DNA of 5,591 nucleotides from Azonexus sp. Lineage in GTDB: Bacteria; Pseudomonadota; Gammaproteobacteria; Burkholderiales; Rhodocyclaceae. Positions 1 through 5,591 of the stretch are shown here, in pieces. The stretch spans positions 1-5,591 of the forward strand of contig JAKLLI010000251.1 in NCBI GenBank assembly GCA_023150195.1. The letters run 5' to 3'. Both the position numbers and the translations under genes were made by a program. Each line of letters opens with the position of its first letter. The first letter of the stretch is position 1. The notes under the pieces are model-generated. The model was not told the DNA's origin. It searched no databases and worked only from the letters and a program-made list of their open reading frames with translations.

Positions 1-2086
1 ATTGGCCACGTACCCGCGTCTGCTCCGGTCGACGCAGGGGGATGTCCAGATTCAAGCCCAGGCGCCCCCGACCATAAGCCTTCATGCCGTCGGTAAAGCG
101 GTCGATGGCCTCCGCCACCGGACTGGCATCGATGAACTTCAGAAACTCCGCCGTTGGGCCGGCGGCATCTCCCTGCACCAACAGGTGCTCATCGTTCACA
201 TCAAAATCGGGAATATCCACCGATACCTTGCTCAACTCGGCACCGAGGATGCGACCGCGCTGAGCGCGAATGGCCATTCCATAATCGAAGTGCATTTCCC
301 CCTCGATATCCTCGATCACCGGCCAGCCGTCGGCATAATCGATCTTCGCGCCTTTGGCCTTGGCCGTCACTTCGAACTTACCGGTCGACGGGTCGCGGAA
401 GGGAAAATCGCGCAAATCGCCACGCAACACCAACCGCCCTTCGTGTGCGGTCCCGGCCACAATGCCCCGACGTATCCACTGGCGGGCCGTGGCATTGACT
501 ACATGCGGCATGTAGCGCCACACGGCTGTCCCGTCGGCGCGATCAATTTCCGCCTGCAGATCAATTTCTCCCGGCCCGTGCCCGGTGTAGCGGTAATGGC
601 CATGTGCCCGGCCCGTGGCATCGTTGCCATCAAAGGCCACCCGCTCTATTGCGATCTCCAGCGCTTCCCCGCGCCGGCGCCACGTGACCCCGGCAGCGAG
701 GGTATCCAGCGCAATATCGGGCTCGGGAAAGACGGCAGGCAGGGACAAGACCACCCGCTGGCTGTCCAGACTCAGGCGACCGCCCGCCTCGGTCGCATCG
801 ATTTTTCCGCTCAGTCCGCTGGCGCCGGGGAAATAATCCTTGGCCCGCACCCCCAGACCATTAAACGAGGCCGTCAGCGCATAGCGGCTCAATACCTCGT
901 CCGTCAGCGTCCAGTTCAGTTGCACGCCCTCCAGCCGCCCCCGCGGCTGATAGGTTTCCAGCAGCTTGCGGCTGCCCGTATCCAGCGGCAGATAAGCCGC
1001 CAGCCGACCCAAGGCACCGACATCCACCAGCAAGGCACTGGCCTCGCCGCGGATTTCGTCGGCCTGCGCTTCCCAGCGCAGCTTGAAATCGTTGGGCGCC
1101 ATGCGAATGCCATCCTGGGTTAACCATTCGACACGCCGACCACTGACCGACCAGCGCGACTTCCCGTACATCACCTCCAGCCGCCCGCGCAGGGAGGACA
1201 AATCCAGTACGGGCAAGGCTTTTCCGAGGCGCACGCGTACATCCTCAAGCGCCACATCCGCCGTCGCTTTCACTTCACCGTCCGCCAGTTGCCCCCAGAC
1301 GCGCATCGCCCCGCGACCGCGCGGCAGGTCGAGCGGGTAATCCAGCCACGGCTGCCAGCCCGCCAGATCGGCATAGCGCAATTCCAGATAAATACGTCCG
1401 GCGTATTGCTCCAAGGCTTCGTTCAGATTGCCCCGGATCTCGCCCCGTAAATCGATGTGCGCCGCCAAAGCCGGAGGCGGCGCGGCTGTCAGGCCGAAAC
1501 GATGGCGTTCACCGACATTGTCCATGCCGAAATTGAGATCGCTCAGCGCCAGAGGCGGCGCATCACGCAGCGCATCCTCCCAGACGATCTCGGCGTTACG
1601 GATACGAATCCGCCGCTGAGCCAGCAGCCAGTCGGCAAATGCCGGGTCACCGTCGCCCTGGGCCTCGACACCAGCAATCCGAATCTGCCCATTGCGGTCG
1701 CGACGCACATGCAAGATAGGTCGATCGAGCGCCAGCAAGGACAAAATCGGCTTGAACTGCCACAGGCTATGCCAGGACAGCACACTCTCGACGCGCCCCA
1801 GACTCAGCGCCGGTGCGCCGGCAGCGTCCAGCATCACAACGTCATCCAGCACCAGGTCGGGATTCAATCCCTTCCAGCCCGCCTCGATGTGACCGATGCG
1901 CACCGCCTGACCCACCGCCCGACTGGCTGCCGCCTCGATGTCGGCCCGATAGCCGGCCACGCCGGGCAAGACCACAAAGCGCAAGACCAGCACCAGCGCG
2001 GCAAATACAAACCAGGCGCCGAGCAGGCCATACACCAGCAGGCGCGCAAAGCGCCACCCGACGGCCGGACGACAGGCATCGCTCAA
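1..2086 (-). CDS. YhdP-like AsmA-family envelope protein, N-terminal part (runs off window)
   Basis: The minus-strand frame has no stop from base 2170 down to base 1. From a TTG at 2084-2086 it gives about 695 residues, roughly half of the ~1270 typical of YhdP/TIGR02099 proteins. The N-terminus is a short basic stretch followed by one hydrophobic segment (about residues 16-40, containing LLVYGLLGAWFVFAALVLVL), an inner-membrane anchor. A long beta-rich periplasmic region follows. Family-like motifs include YMPHVVNATARQWIRRGIV and GDLRDFPF (about bases 390-530), then DGWPVIEDIEGEMHFDYG (about 280-340). E. coli YhdP is an AsmA-like protein that helps move phospholipid to the outer membrane; the same role here is inference. 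The start is uncertain: the frame has no ATG near the membrane segment. TTG 2086 and GTG 2137 are the options, and neither has a clear Shine-Dalgarno. It is divergent from glnE. Confidence 0.88.
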   Translation of the reverse strand, partial: MSDACRPAVGWRFARLLVYGLLGAWFVFAALVLVLRFVVLPGVAGYRADIEAAASRAVGQAVRIGHIEAGWKGLNPDLVLDDVVMLDAAGAPALSLGRVESVLSWHSLWQFKPILSLLALDRPILHVRRDRNGQIRIAGVEAQGDGDPAFADWLLAQRRIRIRNAEIVWEDALRDAPPLALSDLNFGMDNVGERHRFGLTAAPPPALAAHIDLRGEIRGNLNEALEQYAGRIYLELRYADLAGWQPWLDYPLDLPRGRGAMRVWGQLADGEVKATADVALEDVRVRLGKALPVLDLSSLRGRLEVMYGKSRWSVSGRRVEWLTQDGIRMAPNDFKLRWEAQADEIRGEASALLVDVGALGRLAAYLPLDTGSRKLLETYQPRGRLEGVQLNWTLTDEVLSRYALTASFNGLGVRAKDYFPGASGLSGKIDATEAGGRLSLDSQRVVLSLPAVFPEPDIALDTLAAGVTWRRRGEALEIAIERVAFDGNDATGRAHGHYRYTGHGPGEIDLQAEIDRADGTAVWRYMPHVVNATARQWIRRGIVAGTAHEGRLVLRGDLRDFPFRDPSTGKFEVTAKAKGAKIDYADGWPVIEDIEGEMHFDYGMAIRAQRGRILGAELSKVSVDIPDFDVNDEHLLVQGDAAGPTAEFLKFIDASPVAEAIDRFTDGMKAYGRGRLGLNLDIPLRRPEQTRVRGQ

Positions 2087-2150
2087 GGGGGTGACAGAGG
2101 AATCGTCGGCGGAATATGCAGCGCGGGAATCAGGCACGCGACACGCTGCT

Positions 2151-2180
2151 TTGCCAGAGAGGGTGGTAGATCACTACAAT
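2151..2180 (+). promoter_or_regulatory. Predicted sigma70-type promoter of glnE
   Basis: A -35 box TTGCCA (2151-2156, 5 of 6 to consensus) and a -10 box TACAAT (2175-2180, 5 of 6) are separated by 18 bp. They sit 50 bp before the preferred glnE ATG, in the gap between divergent genes. The expected transcription start is about 2186-2188. The short inverted arms GTAG/CTAC (2166-2177) overlap the -10 box; they could be an operator but are too short to claim. The promoter is read from the sequence only. Confidence 0.6.
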
Positions 2181-2203
2181 CGGGGATGACGGCGAAAGCC
2201 GCT

Positions 2204-2209
2204 ATTTTA
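2204..2209 (-). promoter_or_regulatory. Possible -10 box for the YhdP-like gene (weak)
   Basis: On the minus strand TAAAAT (5 of 6 to TATAAT) lies upstream of the YhdP-like gene, inside the glnE leader. No convincing -35 hexamer lies 16-18 bp further upstream, so this is only a candidate. If it is used, the leader to TTG 2086 would be about 110 nt and would overlap the 5' end of the glnE transcript. Confidence 0.2.
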
Positions 2210-2214
2210 TCCTT

Positions 2215-2220
2215 GAAGGG
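2215..2220 (+). promoter_or_regulatory. Ribosome binding site deciding the glnE start
   Basis: GAAGGG lies 10 nt before the ATG at 2231. This favours 2231 over the in-frame ATG at 2186. It also rules out the many codons that stay open upstream in the same frame (back to about 1451), which are antisense to the YhdP-like gene. Confidence 0.55.
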
Positions 2221-2230
2221 CATCGACAGA

Positions 2231-3586
2231 ATGACTCTCAACCACCCGCTGATTGATCCGCGCTGGCAGCCAGCGCTCCACCACAGCCGCTACCTGGCCA
2301 ATTTGCTGCAGGCACGCCCGGCACTGGTCGAAGAACTCACACTGCTTTGGGAAAAGGCGCCTGACGAAGCGCAAATGCGTGATTTCCTGCAAGGCAATTT
2401 CGCCGACGACGAAGCGCTACGCGCCCGCCTGCGCCATCTGCGTCAGCGCACCATGGCTCACATCATCCTGCGCGATCTGTGCGGCCTCTCGCCGCTGGCT
2501 GAAGTGGTCGAAAGCATGACCCTGCTGGCCGATGTCACGACCAATTTCGCCCTCGACTTTTACCATCGCCAGCTCGTCACCCTCTACGGCGAACCGCTCG
2601 ACAATTCGGGTGCCCCGCAAAAGCTGATGATCATCGGCATGGGCAAACTGGGCGGCAGGGAACTCAATGTGTCCTCCGATGTGGACTACATCTTCGTTTA
2701 CCCGGAAGACGGCGAGACCAATGGCCGGAAATCGATCGAAAACTACGATTTCTTCAGCCGGCTGGGCAAACGTGTGATCGGCGCGCTCGGCGACATCACC
2801 GCCGACGGTCAAGTGTTCCGCGTTGACATGCGGCTGCGCCCGAATGGCGATTCCGGGCCGCTGGTTTGTTCGCTGGACGCGCTGGAAAACTATTTTGTCA
2901 CCCAGGGACGGGAATGGGAGCGTTACGCCTGGATCAAGGGCCGCACCATGAATGCCGGCGACAACCTGCAAGCCCAGTGGGTCGAGGCCATGCAGAAAAT
3001 CGCCCGTCCCTTCGTTTTCCGAAAATACCTGGACTTTGGGGCGATCAACGCCATGCGCGATCTGCACGCGCAGATTCGCCGCGAAGTCGCGCGCAAGGAC
3101 ATGGCCGACCACGTCAAGCTGGGACCCGGCGGTATCCGGGAAATCGAGTTCATTGCCCAGGTCTTTCAACTGATCCGCGGCGGCCGCGATCAGGCACTGC
3201 AAATTCGTCCGACTTTGCGCGTGTTGCGCCTGTTGACCGAACGCGAGCTCCTCCCCGCGGCCTCCGAGTGCGAACTGCGCGAAGCCTATGAATTCCTCCG
3301 CCGCCTGGAACACCGACTGCAATATGTGGAAGACCAGCAAACCCACATGCTCCCGGTCGACGCCGCCGAAAGGGAAAAAATCGCCCGCAGCATGGACTTT
3401 CCGGACTGGCCAGCCTTGCTGGCGGTGCTGGATGCCCATCGCAACCGGGTCAGCAAGCATTTCGAGGCGGTATTTTCCGACCCGGAAGACGGCCAACATG
3501 CGCTGACCGGCCTCTGGCTCGGCCAACTCGATGACGAAACCGCACTGACGACCTTTGTCGACTCGATGCCGTTGGCCCGCGCCTGA
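2231..3586 (+). CDS. glnE: GlnE N-terminal half: adenylyl-removing (deadenylylating) domain
   Basis: This part encodes 451 residues, starting MTLNHPLIDPRW at an ATG with GAAGGG 10 nt upstream. A helical N-terminal region leads into a nucleotidyltransferase-fold active site: the glycine-rich GMGKLGGRELN (residues 136-146), then SSDVDYIF with metal-binding Asp150 and Asp152, and a third acidic residue, Asp199, in RVDMRLRPNG. Next come the GlnE signatures QGREWERYAWIKGR, RPFVFRKYLDF and GPGGIREIEFIAQVFQLIRG (from residue 298), then a helical PII-responsive/linker region. The last ~10 residues (about FVDSMPLARA) look out of frame and not native. In E. coli this half of GlnE carries the AMP-removing activity and can be made as a separate truncated protein. 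It could therefore fold alone here, but unbalanced by the transferase half; that is inference. Confidence 0.8.
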   Translation: MTLNHPLIDPRWQPALHHSRYLANLLQARPALVEELTLLWEKAPDEAQMRDFLQGNFADDEALRARLRHLRQRTMAHIILRDLCGLSPLAEVVESMTLLADVTTNFALDFYHRQLVTLYGEPLDNSGAPQKLMIIGMGKLGGRELNVSSDVDYIFVYPEDGETNGRKSIENYDFFSRLGKRVIGALGDITADGQVFRVDMRLRPNGDSGPLVCSLDALENYFVTQGREWERYAWIKGRTMNAGDNLQAQWVEAMQKIARPFVFRKYLDFGAINAMRDLHAQIRREVARKDMADHVKLGPGGIREIEFIAQVFQLIRGGRDQALQIRPTLRVLRLLTERELLPAASECELREAYEFLRRLEHRLQYVEDQQTHMLPVDAAEREKIARSMDFPDWPALLAVLDAHRNRVSKHFEAVFSDPEDGQHALTGLWLGQLDDETALTTFVDSMPLARA

Positions 3587-4848
3587 TTGAAGCCGCCGGC
3601 GCCACCCCGGACCCGGACATCACCCTCGCCCGCGGCCTGGATTTTCTCGAACATATCGCCCGCCGCGGCGCCTACCTCGCCCTGTTGCAGCAATACCCGA
3701 TGGCGCTCAAGCGCGTCGCCGACATGGTCTGCGCGTCGTCTTGGGGCAGCGAATACCTCAACCGCCATCCGCTGTTGCTGGACGAACTGCTGGACCCGCG
3801 CCTCTACGAAATCGCCACCGACTGGGCGGGATTCCGGACACAACTGCAACGCCAGCTGGCTGACCATGCCGACGACACCGAACGGGAAATGGACATTCTC
3901 CGGGAGATGCATCATGCGCAGGTTTTCCGTTTGCTGGCGCAGGATCTTGCTGGCCTGCAAACCGTCGAACACCTGTCCGACCACCTCACCGAACTGGCAG
4001 ATGCCATCGTCCAGATCACCCTGCCGCTGGTCTGGCGCAAGATTCGCAACCGCCACCGCGACACCCCGAAGTTCGCCGTCATCGGCTATGGCAAGCTGGG
4101 CGGCAAGGAACTGGGTTACGCCTCCGACCTTGATCTCGTCTATCTCTACGACGATGACGATCAGGAAGCACAAGAGCATTACACCCGCCTCGGTCAACGC
4201 CTGAATACCTGGCTTTCCAGCCAGACGCCGGCCGGCATGCTGTTTGAAACCGACCTGCGCCTGCGTCCGAATGGCGACGCCGGGCTACTTGCGGTGACGG
4301 TGGACGGTTTCCGCGACTATCAGCTCAACCATGCCTGGGTCTGGGAACACCAGGCCCTGACCCGCGCTCGGTTCTGCGCTGGCGACCCCGAGGTGGGTGC
4401 CCGCTTCGAACGCATCCGCTGCGAAATCCTGTGCCGCGAGCGTGCGCTGGACACGCTGCGCGAGGAAATCATGGCGATGCGGCAAAAAATGTACGATGCC
4501 CACGCCTCGCACGATGCGCAGCACTTCAAGCTCAAGCACGACCCGGGCGGCATCATCGACGTGGAATTCATCGTGCAGTATCTGGTACTGGGCTACGCGC
4601 ACCGCCACCCCGAACTGACACAAAACCTCGGCAACATTGCGCTGCTGGGCATGGCCGGCCAACTCGGCCTGATCGCGCCGGCACACGCCGAAGCCTGCGC
4701 CAATGCCTACCGGGAATTCCGCCGCCTGCAACACGCGCAGCGGCTATCGGCCACGCCCAAGGCGCCGATTGACCCGACACCGGTTGCATACCACATTCAG
4801 GCAGTCAAAGCGCTGTGGGCGGCTGTTTTTTCAGGTAATCCGCAATAG
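3535..4848 (+). CDS. glnE: GlnE C-terminal half: adenylyl-transferase domain, out of frame with the N-terminal half
   Basis: Frame 1 is open from 3535. Recognisable GlnE sequence starts at about 3560 (RLDAVGPRLIEAAG) and continues through ARRGAYLALLQQYP and NRHPLLLDELLDPRLYE. The transferase active site follows: GYGKLGGKELGYASDLDLVYL with Asp codons at 4126 and 4132, and DLRLRPNGDAGLL with Asp at 4252. Then come WVWEHQALTRARF, the DPGGIIDVEFIVQYLVL motif and a helical C-terminus ending in ALWAAVFSGNPQ. The first possible starts are TTG 3685 and ATG 3700. Neither has a Shine-Dalgarno, and both would cut away the beginning of the domain, so independent translation is doubtful. The domain itself would AMPylate a tyrosine on glutamine synthetase. 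The 3' 44 bp overlap the convergent EAL gene. Confidence 0.78.
   Translation, partial: RNRTDDLCRLDAVGPRLIEAAGATPDPDITLARGLDFLEHIARRGAYLALLQQYPMALKRVADMVCASSWGSEYLNRHPLLLDELLDPRLYEIATDWAGFRTQLQRQLADHADDTEREMDILREMHHAQVFRLLAQDLAGLQTVEHLSDHLTELADAIVQITLPLVWRKIRNRHRDTPKFAVIGYGKLGGKELGYASDLDLVYLYDDDDQEAQEHYTRLGQRLNTWLSSQTPAGMLFETDLRLRPNGDAGLLAVTVDGFRDYQLNHAWVWEHQALTRARFCAGDPEVGARFERIRCEILCRERALDTLREEIMAMRQKMYDAHASHDAQHFKLKHDPGGIIDVEFIVQYLVLGYAHRHPELTQNLGNIALLGMAGQLGLIAPAHAEACANAYREFRRLQHAQRLSATPKAPIDPTPVAYHIQAVKALWAAVFSGNPQ
4805..4848. other. 44-bp tail-to-tail overlap of glnE and the EAL gene
   Basis: The glnE stop (TAG 4846-4848, plus strand) lies inside the EAL gene, and the EAL gene stop (TGA at 4805-4807, minus strand) lies inside glnE. 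The shared bases encode the last ~14 residues of each protein. I see no hairpin-plus-T-run terminator between the genes, so any terminator must lie within coding sequence, or convergent transcripts read into each other. Confidence 0.8.
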
Positions 4849-5591
4849 CGCGGCGCAAGGCCATCAGCCCGTCGATCAGGCTGGCGCTGGCCTTGCGCTG
4901 GGCCTGAAGGCGGGTCACCGCAGCCGCTTTATCGCCCGCAAGCAGCGAAGCGCCAACGGCCAGTACCGCGGCATGCGCCTGCTCGTACAAACCGGCGATA
5001 TTCGCAAACTCTGGCAGGTTCCCGTAGCGCGATGCAGCCAATCCAAAGAGCCAATGCCCGAAGGAGCTTTCATGGAGATTGCCGATGCGATTGAGCAACA
5101 CGCCGGCATCTTCGCGACTGACGGCCACCTCGACCATGCGCAGCCAGCGCCGTTGTTCCACCTCTGCCACCAGCAGCGGGAAATCACTGCGCCGCCATGG
5201 AATCACCAGACTCGCTCGCCACGCCGGATCCGGGCGATACGCTTCCACCCAGGCCACAACCTCTTCCGCCGGCATGGGCCGGGAAATGGCAAAGCCCTGC
5301 GCCACATCGCATTTGAAGCGCAGCAGGACGATGCCCTGCTCGACAAACTCCATGCCTTCGGCGACCACCTGCCGCTTGAAGGCGGAGGCCAGACCGACAA
5401 TGCCGGAGAAAGCATCGGCACCTTCGTGCGACTCCAGCATTTCACGCACGAAGGACTGGTCGATTTTCAGGGTTTTGGCGGGCAGTCGCTTCAGATAGAG
5501 CAGTGAGGAATAGCCGGTACCGAAATCATCCAGGGCGAAATCCACGCCCAGTTCACGACAGCGGTTCATGACCCGGGAGACCAGATTGACG
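4805..5591 (-). CDS. EAL-domain c-di-GMP phosphodiesterase with C-terminal CZB-like domain, C-terminal part (N-terminus outside window)
   Basis: The minus-strand frame is open through base 5591 and ends at TGA 4805-4807, giving 261 visible residues. The ATG at 5567-5569 is internal, because the EAL domain is already under way. The visible EAL core has DDFGTGYSSL (residues 21-30), TLKIDQSFV with the catalytic Lys42, AEGME with Glu78 and Glu81, and CDVAQGFAISRPMP with Gln98. These match the metal- and substrate-binding positions of active EAL phosphodiesterases, which hydrolyse c-di-GMP to pGpG. The EAL motif itself and the loop Asn lie beyond the window. Residues ~143-250 form a helical domain with the pattern FGHWLFG...RYGNLPEFANIAGLYEQAH, resembling CZB (chemoreceptor zinc-binding) domains. 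Upstream sensor, PAS or GGDEF domains are likely but not visible. The gene converges on glnE with a 44-bp overlap. Confidence 0.88.
   Translation of the reverse strand, partial: VNLVSRVMNRCRELGVDFALDDFGTGYSSLLYLKRLPAKTLKIDQSFVREMLESHEGADAFSGIVGLASAFKRQVVAEGMEFVEQGIVLLRFKCDVAQGFAISRPMPAEEVVAWVEAYRPDPAWRASLVIPWRRSDFPLLVAEVEQRRWLRMVEVAVSREDAGVLLNRIGNLHESSFGHWLFGLAASRYGNLPEFANIAGLYEQAHAAVLAVGASLLAGDKAAAVTRLQAQRKASASLIDGLMALRRAIADYLKKQPPTAL

Larger units (their letters stand above)
2231..4848 (+). pseudogene. glnE: glnE, glutamine synthetase adenylyltransferase/adenylyl-removing enzyme, disrupted by internal deletion and frameshift
   Basis: Taken together the two reading frames cover a GlnE from N- to C-terminus. 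GlnE adenylylates glutamine synthetase when glutamine is plentiful (C-terminal domain) and removes AMP under nitrogen limitation (N-terminal domain), under PII control, in the cytoplasm. Frame 2 runs from ATG 2231 to TGA 3584-3586. The rest is in frame 1, which opens after a TGA at 3532-3534 and ends at TAG 4846-4848. The switch must therefore lie in 3535-3586 and is a -1 or equivalent net change. GlnE-like residues continue to about DDETALTT in frame 2 and resume at about RLDAVGPRLIEAAG in frame 1. Compared with E. coli GlnE from memory, the linker lacks about 30-40 residues, so a deletion not divisible by three fits better than a one-base error. No canonical slippery heptamer is visible at the switch. 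Both nucleotidyltransferase sites are otherwise intact, so the damage looks recent or is an assembly artefact. Confidence 0.85.

Noticed and set aside
2..1123. Plus-strand open frame of 373 codons opposite the YhdP-like gene
   Set aside because: It is codon-aligned with the real minus-strand gene, shows no recognisable domain, and its residue composition (rich in Q, R, H, A, P) is typical of antisense reading in GC-rich DNA.
2166..2177. Short inverted repeat GTAG/CTAC overlapping the glnE -10 box as an operator
   Set aside because: The arms are only 4 bp around a non-palindromic centre, which is within chance; it is mentioned in the promoter entry but not claimed as a site.
2417..3526. Minus-strand open frame of 369 codons opposite the glnE N-half
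   Set aside because: It is a shadow of glnE, whose GlnE motifs on the plus strand are unambiguous; the minus frame has no family motif.
3557..3562. GTCGAC (SalI site) at the glnE break as a cloning scar or engineered deletion
   Set aside because: The same hexamer occurs elsewhere in the window (28-33, 384-389, 3356-3361), as expected in GC-rich DNA, and there is no vector or marker sequence beside it.
3535..3586. Programmed -1 ribosomal frameshift joining the two GlnE halves
   Set aside because: The direction would fit, but there is no X-XXY-YYZ slippery heptamer in the overlap, and the apparent loss of ~30-40 residues is not explained by frameshifting.
3286..4197. Minus-strand open frame of 303 codons spanning the glnE break
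   Set aside because: It lies opposite strongly conserved GlnE sequence on both sides of the break, and no domain is recognised. It is most likely a chance frame.
1..5591. Mobile elements, CRISPR arrays, RNA genes or defence systems
   Set aside because: No transposase, terminal repeats, regular direct repeats, tRNA-like cloverleaf or rRNA sequence was seen; nearly all of the window is explained by three protein genes.

Overview
The window is high-GC DNA, probably from a betaproteobacterium. The sequence style of GlnE and of the YhdP-like protein, and their divergent arrangement, suggest a Rhodocyclales-type organism (Dechloromonas/Azonexus/Accumulibacter-like). That placement rests on recognising protein families by eye, not on any database search.

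Layout. Bases 1 to about 2086, minus strand: the N-terminal ~695 residues of a large YhdP/AsmA-like (TIGR02099, DUF3971-type) envelope protein whose C-terminus lies beyond base 1. Bases ~2087-2230: a short divergent intergenic region with a good sigma70-type promoter reading toward glnE. Bases 2231-4848, plus strand: glnE, the bifunctional glutamine synthetase adenylyltransferase/adenylyl-removing enzyme. It is interrupted in the central linker by a frame change and an apparent loss of roughly 30-40 codons. The adenylyl-removing half (2231-3586) and the adenylyl-transferase half (open from 3535, ending 4848) therefore sit in different frames. Bases 4805-5591, minus strand: the C-terminal 261 residues of an EAL-domain c-di-GMP phosphodiesterase with a C-terminal CZB-like helical domain. 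Its 3' end overlaps the 3' end of glnE by 44 bp, tail to tail.

The three genes do not form an operon. The YhdP-like gene and glnE diverge, and glnE and the EAL gene converge. Their inferred roles are separate: envelope lipid homeostasis, nitrogen regulation of glutamine synthetase, and c-di-GMP signalling. I found no mobile element, CRISPR array, tRNA/rRNA or clearly new system. The main anomaly is the broken glnE. Lesser ones are the YhdP-like gene with no ATG start, a possible leaderless alternative start for glnE, and a CZB-like domain that seems to have lost most of its zinc ligands.
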